This document shows, piece after piece, positions 1-16,045 of a DNA stretch of 64,000 nucleotides. Location of the stretch: the NCBI GenBank assembly GCA_028564705.1, contig JAPXFQ010000065.1, positions 496,001 through 560,000 of the forward strand, read 5' to 3'. The stretch comes from Apricaphanius iberus (Eukaryota > Chordata > Actinopteri > Cyprinodontiformes > Aphaniidae). The notes below the pieces were generated by a model. It was not told the DNA's origin. It saw only the letters and a program-made list of their open reading frames with translations, and made no database searches. The translations under genes and the position numbers were made by a program. The stretch's first letter is position 1. Each line of letters begins with the position of its first letter.

Positions 1-539
1 ACTTGTGACTTACTGTGGTATATTAGGCGGAACCCTACTGCCGTCGACTCATGGTCTGAGTTGAATTCAAGCCACAAATAGTTGGAAGTGCTGGTGAGGG
101 ACAGGCCTTGCATCAGTGTGCCTGTGTAAGTTCCAAGGAGGGGAGCCGTTCCATCCTTACCATCGTACAGCTAATCAAAGGCATACAAGTAAAAGTTATT
201 TTCAGCTTCTAATACAGAAAATATATAGAGTGGGTACACATTTTCATTTCGAAGGCAACTTCATTTTTTTGATTTTTTTTTTAGCAAATTCGGGAGCCCC
301 TTTTGATTTAAACACAACCATTTATTTCAAATGTATTGAAATTAGTATATATCTTCGCTCAACAGTTATTATGAATTACAGTTTGTAAAAAAGTGTAAAA
401 CATTAATACATGGTCCTCGACTTTTATGTATGGCCATTAAATGTAGGGGATATTGCAAACATGTCAAAGATGGAGCTGTGATCAGATCAGAGAACGTTTT
501 CTTCAACTTTTTGTGGAGCACATGAAAAAAGTTATATGT

Positions 540-1112
540 AGTGAAAAACTAGCACTCCACATCCCCATGAACACACCATTTTAAGGGATCAATCATTGCA
601 ATGGCATCATCATCACTGCCATCATGTTACGAGAATGATTCAGTTTAGCTAGAATGGGCAAGCTTTTCAAAGTTGATGGAAAAACAGATAAACCTAAACA
701 CAGAGAAAGATGTGAAGATATAGAAATATATAAACAGCAATGAAATTGGTATGTTCAAAGCTTACTGATGTAAACGAATTGCACAAAGTTCGGACTAAAT
801 CTATTTAAGAATCTGCAGTAAACCTTAAAATGGCATTTTTTCAGTCTCTAGTTGTACACAGCTGGTACGCCAAACTGATTTAAAAAACAATTATATCAAA
901 AAGGCAGCAAGCCAATGCATGCCACTCATTTCAAATTTTTAGATCAACCTTTTTATCAAAACTGTGTATGGTTTTTATAATATTAATCTCTTATGTGTTA
1001 TATTGTTAATGTATATGAACTACAATTCCAGTAAAATAACGTGGAAATGTATGCTGCAATGTGAGAACATGTAAAATTGTTCAGGGGGGATAAATACTTT
1101 TGCAAGACACTG
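540..1112 (+). mobile_element. degraded Tc1-like transposon, 3' half
   Basis: Decayed 3' half of a Tc1/mariner-type element read on the plus strand. Landmarks recalled from common fish Tc1 copies: the block around 545-640 (AACACACCATTTT, GCATCATCAT), the TTTCAGTCTCTAGTTGTACA block near 839-858, ATGCATGCCACTCATTTC near 916, and a terminal GATAAATACTTTTGCAAGAC ending at 1112, which is the inner-to-outer end of the inverted terminal repeat. Frameshifted and stop-ridden; no active transposase. Family assigned from memory only. Confidence 0.6.
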
Positions 1113-1212
1113 TTTGGTTAAAAACCTGTGTACACCCTCCAGCTATTTGATTAATACGGTGGGAAATAAAACCCTTGGAAACTTCTTGGAAATACAAAAG
1201 GAGAAATACATC

Positions 1213-1235
1213 TTTTATTTATTTATTTATTTATT
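1213..1235. repeat. TTTA microsatellite
   Basis: About five TTTA/TTAT units in a row inside the last intron. Confidence 0.8.
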
Positions 1236-1514
1236 GTCAAAACAATGCTGTTTTTTACATTTCATAATGTGTAGTCAGGACAAGTCTTACTTCTGTGGCA
1301 CTGACCAAAATGCAAAAATAATGTATTTGATAAAACTAGTTATTCTTGAACAGACTACAGCTACAGTTTTTGGGTGCTCAATTTTCTTTTCAATCAGAAC
1401 AGTAATGTAAAAGCACTAAGATTCTGCTTATAGCTATACTGTATTTAAAGAAGTAAAAAATACATAATCTAACAAATGCAGGCTCAATGATGTCTCATGG
1501 GTGACCTATATTTA

Positions 1515-3481
<1,967 letters not shown>

Positions 3482-3670
3482 CCACACACCTTGGCAGAGG
3501 GGCACTCCACATGTGGCGGCCACCTCCCAAGCACACGATCTCTTTTGCCCCCTGTAGACGATAACCCGTGTTGCAGTAGAACAACAGTGAGTCACCTATG
3601 CCAAATCTGGTGCCTGTGTGCCAGCCAAACTGAGGCGTTCCAGGGTCCTGACAAGGCTCAAGATTATACT
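3482..3670 (-). CDS. csmd3: CSMD3-like exon 17 of window: Sushi-6
   Basis: Residues 849-912, a whole Sushi domain in a 189-nt symmetric exon. Acceptor ctatttgcag/AGTATAAT, donor GTGTGTGG/gtacgt. Reads EYNLEPCQDPGTPQFGWHTG, then TRFGIGDSLLFYCNTGYRLQ, then GAKEIVCLGGGRHMWSAPLP and RCV. Four cysteines and the Trp are kept. FGIGD.L.F.C..GYRL.G and CLGGGR..WSAPLPRCV fit CSMD Sushi-6; GT/IPQ.G.. is nearer to CSMD3 than CSMD1. Confidence 0.95.
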
Positions 3671-5289
<1,619 letters not shown>

Positions 5290-5863
5290 TCACAGCGAAG
5301 GTGGAGACAGTCTTAAATTTACAAACTTACATTTTTTATTTTTTACATAAATCTAATACCTATAAATATATCTATAGTAATTTAATTCAAAACTTTAATT
5401 AAAAATATATGATTATTAAAATAGTATCATATAAAAATTTATATAATCTATAAAATGTAATCCTCATGACCATTGATTGCAGGACTTTGCAGACATACAG
5501 TATATCTAAAGAACTAGATTTTAAATGCTCTGTTTTGTTCATGTAAATATATAAATTTCATAAAAATATAAGTGTATCCGGCTTTACATTTTGTTACAGA
5601 TCCCAGTGTTAATACATTCTTAATACATGAATATGATTCCTCTTGCGCATAAAAAGGGAAATAAATTACATAAACTTTCGAGTTAATCACTGTGAGATTG
5701 TTAACTACCATTGTTGTCTGTGAATGTTGTTTTTCATCTAATTTGTGTTCAGTCTAACAAAAAAAACTACGTTCATGAGGCTTTTTTAACTATAAGAGTG
5801 GATTGTCACAATTAGGGGTTATTAATATAATTGTGAGATGAAAAAATGTATTACTGTAGCGTA

Positions 5864-5974
5864 ATGCTAGGGATGTCCAGATCCTATCATCGGAAATTGG
5901 GCCCGATTACATGGGCCCAATTTCCTATTACATCAATAGGAATTAGACGTTATCTACTGATCAGGATTCTGATA

Positions 5975-6022
<48 letters not shown>

Positions 6023-6125
6023 CAGTATATTCTCATATTTATTTATGTTGAGGTTCTTTTTGTTTACTTTTTTATGTTTACCATTGTTGTGCCGAAAATA
6101 TACATGGTTTCAGATCGGCAAAATC
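5864..6125. mobile_element. hAT-like non-autonomous repeat interrupted by a TA microsatellite
   Basis: Starts with CTAGGGATGTCCAGATCC followed by a GATCGG-related block (GGAAATTGGGCCCGATTAC) and ends near TTTCAGATCGGCAAAATC, the two ends of a common fish repeat of hAT type as I remember it. The middle is replaced by a TA run. Confidence 0.4.
5972..6018. repeat. (TA)n microsatellite
   Basis: A nearly pure TA run of about 47 bp, with one TG interruption at its left side. Confidence 0.95.
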
Positions 6126-6185
6126 ATATGTGATCACATGTGAAAAAATCTTTGACCCGTGTGAAATTCACATATAAAACATGTT
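6110..6185. repeat. ACATGTGA-type degenerate repeat field, left part
   Basis: CATATGTGATCACATGTGAA followed by CGTGTGAAATTCACATAT: several partly palindromic ATGTGA motifs in about 75 bp. Same motif as in the larger field at 6965-7315. Confidence 0.6.
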
Positions 6186-6479
6186 AAAGAATATGGTAGA
6201 TGTCAATATCCACTAAAGCCTCTAAGTTGTTGCCCTGGAAAATTGAAACCAAAAGAGTTTACTGTCAACCCAGTGGTTAGCTACTTTAATCATATGGCAA
6301 CAGATCAAGCACAACCTAAATTGGGAAACATTCCTTCTCAGCACTCCTGTATGTTATAACATTTTATTCAAACCTGCCCTCTCAGATGGCCGGTTTACTC
6401 TTTGGGACCACTAGGGCTTGTGAACAATGGGAGATTTCTATATAGATGCAATCTTATCTAGTGTGAAAGAGCTTTGCTC

Positions 6480-6960
6480 TAAATTTAACCTAATATGAAA
6501 TTATTACCCAAGCAAAGACACGCTTTTTTATTTAGATCACTTACTGCATGGCGCAAAATACTATTACAGTGGAATTGTAAAGCCTCCCCATTTTGTTTGC
6601 TATATATGTCTTTTTTACAATTAGGAAAGATCAAAGTCATATTAAGAGGATCAATGGAAAATTTCATATACAGTGGAACCCCTTTAATATGTATTTTTAA
6701 GCCATATTGTCCCCTTCGGCTTTTAAACAAACTGGTTGATTCAGATATTCGTATGTTCTCTTTTTTCCCTTTTGTCTTTATGTGGCATTTGACTGTATAC
6801 CATGAAAAATTACTATCGAATATATCTGTGTTTTCAGCTTATTTGGGGAGGGGTAGTCATCCTTGTGTTCCTGTTTGATGATTGTAATTTGTAACATTTT
6901 AAAATAATCAAGTGTGTTGATGTAAAACAAAAAGAAGAAAAAAATGAAAGAAAGAGAATA
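6480..6960 (+). mobile_element. L1-like LINE ORF2 C-terminal fragment
   Basis: One plus-strand frame opens at 6495 and reads FLFRSLTAWRKILLQWNCKA, then FLQLGKIKVILRGSMENF. The order A.R.ILLQW ... F..L.KI...LRGS...F is the C-terminal part of fish L1 ORF2. It ends in an A-rich stretch (6926-6963), as expected for a 3' end. A 5'-truncated retrotransposed copy; no complete frame. Confidence 0.6.
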
Positions 6961-6964
6961 AAAC

Positions 6965-7315
6965 ATGGCAGACGTGTGAAAAACATGTGAGCACCTGTGT
7001 TTTGCACACATTTTCCATGTGAATTTGGAACATTTTCTAGATAATTAACTGTGAAAACCATGAATATTCACATGTGAAGCTCATGTGATAACATGTAAGT
7101 GAGTTGTGAAACATGTCTTTTTCTACATAAAGCCTACATGTGAAAAAAAATTTGTGAAACCAATGTGGAATTGCATGTGAAGCCTATTTGAAGCCTATCC
7201 GATTACATGTGAATTCCATGCGTGCTACACAATCAGTTGACCAGGTACCACATGGGCTAACATGTGATCCCATATGAAGAACATGTTCAACTCATGTAAC
7301 ATTTTTCATGATGTA
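6965..7315. repeat. ACATGTGA-type degenerate repeat field, right part
   Basis: About ten ATGTGA or ATGTGAA motifs at irregular spacing in 350 bp, for example AACATGTGAG, CACATGTGAAGCTCATGTGA, CTACATGTGAAAA and TTACATGTGAATTC. The core CACATGTG is its own reverse complement. No coding potential seen. Confidence 0.6.
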
Positions 7316-7739
7316 TAAAAAGAGGGTGGAACATTTGCATCTTTAAAACTAAATAATGAATTACCATATTTGTTTATTTTTCAATAGGAAAATGTTTTCC
7401 ATTTTTCTATTTATGAAAAAAAGTTTTTAGTCTATTCTATCAACAAAAAAGGAATATGAGTCACACGAAAAACCTTGATGTATTTTGGGAAGTTTATTGA
7501 ATTGATGTGTTGAAGTCCCTTTAGTAAAAGTCATTGGATACATGTATTCCCATTTTTCGAAAAATTGCAGAGAAAACAAAACACAAAGAAACATGCTTCA
7601 TCAAAGACAAAAGAATTGTGTTGTAACAAACAATTCAAATTCGAAGAATACATAACGTTTCTGAGAAAGTCTCATTCTGCATCGAATGTCTATGCAGGAA
7701 AGTCAAATTTGTAGGAATTTTAAACTGAAGTGAGGTGTG

Positions 7740-8130
7740 AGGGTGTGTGCCTCTGAATGCAGTATAGATCCAAATGCTAACGTTGGTAGGTGCAAGGATG
7801 TTTAGTGGAATGACAAGGATGATAATTATGACAGGAACAACAAGACAGGGTACCAGGCTGACACGAACAAGGAGGAGGGAGAACAGCAGGGTGAGGCACA
7901 GCAGGGTAAGACAGCAATGATCCGACCAGGAATGATCGAAGGCAAAGGTTTTAAATACACAAAAGAAAAAGAGGATCAGGTGCGATAGATTGGAGATGGA
8001 AGCAGAAAATAATAAGACAGGAGTGAGCAGGAAGGAACACTGATGGCTCTGACATGAGGGTCACACAAATCCTTCCCCTGGTCATACTTAAGACACTCCT
8101 GCCTTAGTCGGTAACGCCAGAGAACAACTA
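7740..8130. repeat. degenerate interspersed repeat, family unknown
   Basis: A purine-rich stretch containing GGTGAGGCACAGCAGGGTAA, GACAGCAATGATCCGACCAG, TTTTAAATACACAAAA and GATCAGGTGCGAT, wording I associate with repeated sequences of fish introns. No terminal repeats or frame found, so the class stays open. Confidence 0.35.
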
Positions 8131-9931
8131 ATACTGAATCAGGTTGTGCTGAAGGCAAAGGAGTTGCTTTCTACTGTCACCACATGCATGCTCTGAAGAA
8201 GGGATCCCTGCATATTTATTTACAAAAAATGCCTAGGTTGGCTCCATTTAGTTACAATGCTTTTTAGTATTGTATTACAAGTAGGATTAAAAAGGATTAA
8301 ATTAAAATGTATTTAACATTAAATTTGTCATTAATGGCAGTCACATAAAAATCCAACCAGGATTCCCTGTAGTAACATCTTCTTTCACCTCCCTCTTACT
8401 CCTGATAAGCATTTACAGCCAGATTAAGTGGGTTTAATTTCACTGATAAAACCATCATCAAAATCACTATATAGGCAGTTAATCTGAGTCTTAGATGGGA
8501 AATTAATGAGGAAATTTTCTGACTTTATGACTGTACAGATGTTGTGAAACATTATCATCTAGAATTATTGGGGAATAAAATTACACTTTCTGATATATGG
8601 AATCAACATTGCTGCATGAAAATTAGAAGATAATTCATAAAATAAATTGACAGCAGTGAAGACATGACAAATACATAGTAAATGAAAAAAAAAAATTATG
8701 AATACATTTGTTTTTATATAACCTTATTTAAAAAGTCTCTGTAATCACACCCAATAAAATGTATTCTTCTGGTTTATGACAATGCTCAGATGCAATAACA
8801 ACATCCTGATTTTCTCTATGATGGCCAACTGGCTGTATTTCAGCACAATCAGTGCTGCCATCTGTTGTATCTGTACCAATATGACTATGTAATGTCCTTC
8901 ACAATATTTAGCTCACTTGATAAATGTCTCAAACGACCCTTAAATACATAAAAAATGAAATGATTGATCATTTCATTACAGTGCATAAAGGCAAAAGATA
9001 AGTTAATCAAGAATCACCTCCATGTGGGTTATTATGATTAAAATACAGAATGGGCTAAATCACAAAAATAAAGCAGTTTTTGTGCCCCTCTGAGTATCCA
9101 ATCATATTTACAAGCAAATTAAATCAATCTTATAAATTTGGAATATTATTTAAGCCCCCGCAATGGAGTTACTCATTTAAGGTTCTTTAAAAGCATTTTA
9201 TTTTATAATGTGTTTTTTGTTATCTTATTTCTTTTCAATCATATTTTTCAATATATCTCTTAACCCATTTCATAAACTGAGAAATAGTTGGAGCAAAAGT
9301 ATTTCATAGTTTCATGGAGTGATGATTGTTTGTTGGTTGGACCTCATGTTTACCTCTGCATTCATTGACCTGTCAACTTAATCTCATTGTGCTGTACAGT
9401 TTTGTGACTTGCAGTGTTAATTAGTCTACACTTATTCCTATTTTGCAACGTCACTAGAACAGCAAAAAACAGCAAAAATAGAACACCTGATTTAGGTTTA
9501 GCTATTAAAATGTACTTGTTGTAAAGCATTACAACTTCACCTTTGGAAGAAGAAAAAGATCCAATTTTATTTTTGATTTGGTGAAGTGTTAGTTGTTAAG
9601 ATAGACAAAGAGCAAACACACTGCAAAATAAGCTTAGTGAGATTTTTTTGAATAATTATGAAAAGGGCCTCAGATAAAAGGTTGGTGATCTTGTAATTCA
9701 CACTGACTGCCTTTTCATGAGCATCAAACTAATAAAAGTAGCTCTTAATTTGTAATGAAAACTGAGAATCTAGACATGTTTTGGTAGACTGACAACTGAA
9801 TGCAAAGCTTATTGTTAAATTAATGAATTTTTTTTTTATTCTATAAAATGTTCTACTCTAAAGAATGGAACATTTCCAAATAATTACATTTAAATACCAC
9901 TGCCTTTTCAAGATAAATTGAGATTTCTTAC

Positions 9932-10048
9932 CTTTACCGTGGCTGACTTCAATAGTCCATGTGCAATTGAGAGAGTTAGGATAGAGTTCTGGGTAGCCCG
10001 GTGACAGAATGATCCCAGCAGGGCCCCTGATATCCCCACCGCACGATG
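9932..10048 (-). CDS. csmd3: CSMD3-like exon 15 of window: CUB-6, first part
   Basis: Residues 738-777, 117 nt, phases 1-1. Acceptor ttgtattcag/CATCGTGC, donor GGTAAAG/gtaaga. Reads ASCGGDIRGPAGIILSPGYP, then ELYPNSLNCTWTIEVSHGKG. The two CUB cysteines are present, with an N-glycosylation site at NCT. The PGYPE.YPNSLNCTWT..VSHGKG run is shared by all CSMD paralogs. Confidence 0.96.
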
Positions 10049-13000
10049 CTGAATACAAAAAGGAAGATAATGCTAGTGCTGCCAAAAAGGAATGTTCAAT
10101 TGAACCAATAAATTCTTCACCTGAAGACAAAAAAGCAATTTCACATGAATAATGTATTCAATTCATATCAACCCCCTAATATTTTTATGAGCACCTACTC
10201 AACTGCTGCCAACACAATGTTTTTCTTTCTTCATCTTCCTAAACCAGCCCTATCTTTTCACATGACACTAAATAATTTATTAGGTTAACCACCCATCCAG
10301 GTTTTCTACTCTTGTGGAATCTTAAACTGGACAAAAACATTATCAGAAAACATAATACAACAGCTGGAAAAGCTTGAGCTTGAGTGTTATATCTAGTTTA
10401 AATTCAAGGGAATCAATTTTCTTCTGAAACAACTAAAGTTTATGGTCAGATCCATGTACTGAGCAACAATTTAACAGATATAATACAATATGGTTAAATT
10501 AATTTGTTCATATAATACCAATTGTTAAAAAAGTTCTTCCTCTATGGAAGCCAAGCCAACTGCATAAAGTCATTTACTTTGCATATGTAAAAATAAAAGC
10601 TTCAGTTAAAAATCAGTTCTTTAGAGGGAGGTTCACGTCTTTTTATATCAATGTTAATTATTGTGCATCACCCTTTTCATTCTGGTTAGGTTCCATGAAC
10701 CAGCTCCAACCCTTAAATCCAGAGCCAGTAAAAATGTAAAGACAATGAATGCTGTCAAAGGAAAACTGCTTCTACCACTACAATAATATGACTCTGATGA
10801 GTTGTTCATTTACTGCCAAAATGCACCTTATCTAATTAAAGGGAGTTAATGAGATATTTCTTCCCCAACAGATAGCTGCTGGACACATGGAGGTGAAGGC
10901 CAGATGTGCCTGAAGCTTATGTGGTGTAATTGGATATGGCTTGAACTTGTAAACATTTGTTCATGCTGTCACTGGGATTCAACTAAAAATTAATTTCAGA
11001 GACAATGCTTGTCAAATCTGGCATTTTTGGAATTTGACTAGACTTCTTTTGTTTTTTTTTCTTATGTTTTGTTTAAATCTAGGCATCTTTTGTTCCTGTG
11101 GATGGTCTTTTTCAGAATACTTTAAGAGTGAAAGTACAGGCAGCTGCACACAAGCCTTCCAAACAACATATGGATGTACATACTATCAAAGTAATACTAA
11201 TCAGCTGATGTTTAGGAGAGAAATAAAAAGCCTTGGGCTCCACAGCTGCATGTGTGTCCCCCCCCCCACCACCTTCCTTTCTCATCATTTCTTCCACCCA
11301 CAGGGAAAACATCCAGGCTTCCATCTTTACCTATCAACAAAAAACTAATAATTCATTAATGAGCCAACAATACATGAAGCTATTAAAAGTTGATAAGCAT
11401 TCATATTATTACTCTACATGCAGCGTGCCAAGGCATTTGGCACAGCCCAGATATACCTAGGCAAGAAAATACCTAAATGATCAGGAGAAATTTGACTTTG
11501 AATTACTTTTATTAGAAAACACAGTCTTCTGTGCATGATTTAAATCCCTATGTGAGCTATTCCATATTTTTGTTCTATCACAGTTAAATGATCTGAGACA
11601 AAGCAACCTCGTTTATGGTTTTGTCACTTAATTATCACAAAACACATTGGGGCTGACTTATCAAGATTCCTGATAATGACTGCAAAATTGCGTGCTGCGC
11701 TAAAAATTTGCTGGAGTGGGTTGTCCTTAATTTGAGGGTGATTTACTAAGATTGTGTGAGCAATTCTCAACAGGTGCAAGCAATAGCATTCAAGTGAGGA
11801 ATTTGCGGCCGCTAATGCGAGCTGCACCACGACTAGAGAGAGGAGGAATAATGCGCATGGATCCATGATGCGTCGTTGGCACAAACATCTGGCTAAAATG
11901 CTGTGAATTCTGTTTTTTGTTTGTCAGTAATAAATGTTTTTAATGCGCTGCTCTCTGCTGCATGAACACATCGTATTGCAGGGTTAGACTTATTAAAACT
12001 GCAGCATGTCTGAATTTTATTTTTAAAATGTCATATAAAATGCTTATTATCATTGTGGTATCATATATGATTACAACATTCTATGAATTTGACTACAGGA
12101 AGTTTAACCACTACATGAGAAAAGGATCCACTAGGATCATGTGAGCTCACCCTCTTCAAGGGTGGAGACGTGATGAGAGTTCATTGAGTTATGATGCGTC
12201 TTTGTGGGAAAAATAGGTAACTATTTACATAACTCTCAGGCTTATGGTCATTAGAGTGTTAATTGCTATTAGATTATATTGTGTGTGAATGACATTTTTT
12301 GTTTGTCAATAATAAACTTATGTTGAATGTGGTAACGCAAAATTAAGACATTCAGAAGTGCTAGAAATAGACGCTAAAATAGCCACCGCAAACATCTTTA
12401 TGTTTAGTAAATCATGTGTGGAACGCCTACTTCTTTGCCTATTCTCCCAATATTTTGCGTCTTCTTACAGAAACGACCAGACTGCATATTTATCAAGAGC
12501 AAAAGCGCTAAATGAATTGCGTGCGTCTTGCTGCTTGATAAAGCAGCCGGAGCCCGTCTTTGCAATATTGTGCGGTTTGCACGGGTTATACAACTGATTC
12601 TTCCGTCGCCAAGTTTCTACTCAACAGGTAGGCTAAAGTTTGGGGTTACTTTGTCAGGAGATTGCATGGGTATTGATTTCTTTTCTATGATTTATGGAAA
12701 TTTAACGACGGTCCATAACTGAAACCACTGTCTTCAGGAGCGAGCCTCAGGTGGCGATGTATTCGTTACATGAGCGCAACTCTATGTGAGATGTTGGCGG
12801 TAGTCTTTGCTTTAAGGAAACAAATGTGTGTCAAACATCCAACTAACTTTACTGCGGTAAGTTTGGCATGTTATTTAGAGAAATGCATTTCAGATTACTA
12901 CTAGAATAAGTTCTCTACATCTACATGATAACTTTCATGGGAAGATTTGCTGCGGTGACTGTGCTTTTTTTTTCTAAAAGTGGAGAGGGCGGTTCTTCCC

Positions 13001-13757
13001 TGAAATTCAAAAAAATCCTCAACTGTACTTTTTAAAAGTGATGGCAGCACACCTTTAGGTTTTATACCATGATTAGTTGTGGGTTTTGTGATCAGAGATG
13101 TTTTAAAATCAAGCTGTTTGTATTGTATGTGGATATGAGGACAAAGTCTAGGCACCTTCTTACAGCCAGCTGACTGGCAGAGCTCACCTGCAGATGTGAA
13201 AGGACAATCCTGCACTACTCTAAGATCTAGACAGTTGAAGAAAACTAGTCACTTTCTGGTATTTCTTTAAAAGATCCTGAAAAGTAGGAAAAGTCTGATA
13301 AACAATTGTTGGGGTTTTAAAACTGCAATTTTAAAAAACCTTTCTAGGAACTCTATACATATATACTTTTATTCCAAGAACAGGCAAATATCTAATGTTG
13401 GACATGTGCATTCTCTGATTCCTCACAGAAAGTAATGCTTGCAAAACTGGTGATCATTGCTTATTAAAACATCATGTACAAAAGCACTGAGAAGAAACCA
13501 TTTGCATAGTCAGTGCTGCTCAAGGCTACACGTAATGCGTCACACAAGGATTTGCAACTAAAAGATTAATAATACATGCAGAAATTAATATTTTTATTAT
13601 AATTTTATTGATTTTTCTTATCACAAAACAGTTTTTAAATTTAGTTATTAGCCTGTTTAATAGATGTGTTGCAAAAGAAGAAATAAAATATATAATTTAT
13701 GTATTACAGTAATGAGACTGATCCTTCAATGAACATAAACACTACATATTCACATAC
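10049..13757 (-). other. intron 14
   Basis: Holds a probable inverted-repeat DNA transposon remnant (11649-12550). Nothing recognised in 10049-11640 (one 9-C run near 11260) or in 12560-13757. Confidence 0.7.
11649..12550. mobile_element. probable DNA transposon remnant with inverted ends
   Basis: Left end GGGGCTGACTTATCAAG and the reverse complement of the right end, GGCTGCTTTATCAAG, match, and both are followed by a GC-containing AATT..GCGTGC block and a GCGCT-A block. CpG-rich spots (GCGGCCGC near 11806, GCGCATGGATCC near 11854) are unlike the surrounding intron. Ends of this type are found in PIF/Harbinger-like fish elements, but I could not see a transposase and the assignment is tentative. 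About 900 bp. Confidence 0.42.
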
Positions 13758-13946
13758 CATCACATGTGGGCAGTGGGTGGCTCCAGAAGTGGTTCTTCTC
13801 ACAAACGAGTGGTTCTTCATGGCTCAGTCTGTATCCAGGGTCACATTGGAAGGACACGGTGGAGCCAATAGACAGGTCGTTGTTTAACCGTAAGCCATTC
13901 ACTGGGATGCCAGGATCCATGCAGGAGAATGTGTCCAATGTGACCA
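13758..13946 (-). CDS. csmd3: CSMD3-like exon 14 of window: Sushi-5
   Basis: Residues 675-738, a whole Sushi domain in a 189-nt symmetric exon. Acceptor gttctattag/TGGTCACA, donor TGTGATG/gtatgt. Reads VVTLDTFSCMDPGIPVNGLR, then LNNDLSIGSTVSFQCDPGYR, then LSHEEPLVCEKNHFWSHPLP and TC. All four cysteines and the Trp are present. The SIGSTVSF.CDPGYRLSHEEPL.CEKNH.WSHPLPTC pattern is CSMD3-like (CSMD1 has a TLSDDEP version as I recall). It follows a 7.1-kb intron. Confidence 0.96.
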
Positions 13947-14929
13947 CTAATAGAACACAATAAAAAATGTTTTAAACATGACACATAAAATGAGTTTTCA
14001 AACATGAATGATTAAGGGCATAGGCTATCAAAACCAACATAGTCCTAGGGCACCAAAATAACTAGGGCTGACTCTGTTAACAAATATTGTTGAACTTTGC
14101 TAGAATAAATATCAAAAATTACACTTTTTAAACATTGAGATGAAGTCATACAACCTTCATGGAGAGAAAAAAAATCACTCCTATAACAATGTACATAAAC
14201 ATGATTCTAGAATACACCAAGGATGCCATACTGGCATCCTGTGTGTCCTAGCTACAGTAGCTATCCGGCTATTCAGCACTTTTCCAGCTTCACGAAAAAT
14301 GGTTGACTCGCGTTGTGGGTTCACAAAGCACAATGGTCGAGTTAAAGACAGAGCCTTGTATCGCATTGCAGAAGATACAGCTCTGAGGTAGAGATGGTTT
14401 TCCGTTTGGAGGGCGATGAAAAAAATGAGCATTGGAACCACGTAATTTAAATTCAACTTTACATTAGCATATCTAACGATTGCAATCAAAATATGTCCAT
14501 ACTTTTAATGATAATGGCTTATGAATGCTGGAGTGCAACAAAAAAGGCGTATCAGTAAACTAAAATGATATTTTGCTTTTATTAAGATTCTTATCATACT
14601 TTTATACTTTTTTAAAAATTATTAGCGGACTTCCACCAGTTATTTAGGTGTGGATTTACCGTGGCTGGTCTTGTTGCTCAAGTAAACATTACCTAGTAGC
14701 AACAAGTAAACATTACCTAAAACCTTGCAGAATCATAAAAAATGTTGTGATGTCTGCATGCTGCTGTTGACATGACTTATGATCACAGCGAGGAACAGAC
14801 TGAGGTGTAATAATTTTTTTTTTTTTTTTGAAGCAATGATTGGTCAGATATTGACACACAAAAAACACATGGACATAACCGCATTGCCCATTGCTCCACA
14901 TTAATTTGACTACATTCATTCCTGCCAGC

Positions 14930-15835
14930 AGGGCGCCTAAACTCTGTGACTCACGTGACGTCAAGAGCTCTATATAAGGCCTATAACTCACAGTGCATGT
15001 CAGAGCAAATGAGAATCCTGCTGAAGGATGAGGCTCTGCTGAAGGAACTGCCCAAGAAGCTCAGATACAGAATTGCAGCAAAGCACAGATGTGGCCAAGG
15101 CTACAAAAGAATTTCTGCAGCACTCAAGGTTGTTAAGAACACAGTTGCCTCCATAATCTTCAAATGGGAGAAGTTTGGGATGACCAGATCTCCTCCTAGA
15201 CCTGGCCATTCAGCCAAACTGAGCAATCTGGAGAAGAGACTTGGTGAGAGAGGTAAAGAAGAAACCAAAGATCCCTGTAGCTGAGCTCCAGAGATGCAAT
15301 AGGGAGATGGGAGAAAGTTCAACCACTTAACTATCAGTGCAGTCCTCCAACAGTCTGGGCTTTATGGCAGAGTGGCCCAATGGAAGCCTCTTCTCAGTAC
15401 AAGACATATGAAAGCCCACATGAGTTTGCCAAAAAAACCCACAAACGAATTACAGGCTTTGAGAAATAAGAATCTCTGCTCTGATGAGACCAAGATTTAC
15501 CTTTTTGGTGTTAATTCCAAGGGGTATGTGTGGAGAAAACCAGACAATGCTCATCAACTTGAAACTTTTTGCATTGTTCCAAAGAAGATTCATGGCTGCA
15601 CTAGCTCAAACGGGTGTTTCTACTCAATACTAAGCAAAGGATCTGAATACTTATGACCATTGGATATTTTAGCTTTTCTTTTAATGATAAGTTTGCAAAC
15701 ATTTTCTACATTTCTGTTTTTTTTTCTGTCAAGATGGGTGTGCTGAGTATATGTTAATGAAAAATTAATATAAACTGTTTTAATTTGAGCAAATTGTTAC
15801 AATGAAACAAAGGGTGAAAATGTAATGGGTTCTGA
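14930..15835 (+). pseudogene. Tc1-like transposase pseudogene and 3' flank
   Basis: Broken Tc1/mariner transposase on the plus strand. From 15000 one frame reads ELPKKLRYRIAAKHRCGQGY, then KRISAALKVVKNTVASIIFK, the paired helix-turn-helix DNA-binding part, and ends WEKFGMTRSPPRPGHSAKL. After a frameshift near 15280 another frame from 15372 has AQWKPLLSTRHMKAHMSLPK and LCSDETKIYLFGVNSKGYVW, the region with the first catalytic Asp of DDE (SDETK). After about 15600 there is an internal deletion and the text jumps to the 3' tail (AAAGGATCTGAATACTTATG, then a GAAACAAAGGGTGAAAATGT end near 15810-15830). The later catalytic residues are missing. No clean terminal repeats found. Confidence 0.82.
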
Positions 15836-16025
15836 ATGATGAATGAAACTATACATATTAGCTAAAATTATAACTTTACTCGGCTGGCATTCCACATGAA
15901 TTGTGTTTAAAAATCTCTATATTTTTAGTTTCTTTTTTGCCTGGGTATACTTACAAACAAGACTTAATCAGGAAATAAAAACATGTTCAATTACTAAAGC
16001 TGAAAACTTAGTAATGCCAAAGCTC

Positions 16026-16045
16026 TTTTTTTTTTTTTTTTTTTT
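16026..16045. repeat. T run
   Basis: About 20 consecutive T. No flanking element recognised. Confidence 0.9.

Noticed and set aside
5846..6133. 95-codon plus-strand frame with long Tyr/Ile run
   Set aside because: The run is the TA microsatellite translated; no gene.
11624..11884. 86-codon minus-strand frame with a signal-peptide-like start
   Set aside because: It falls inside the inverted-end element at 11649-12550 and has no recognisable mature domain; the hydrophobic start is likely chance.
14181..14489. 102-codon minus-strand frame upstream of the Tc1 pseudogene
   Set aside because: No family match, no splice sites compatible with exons 13-14, and it is not part of the transposase.
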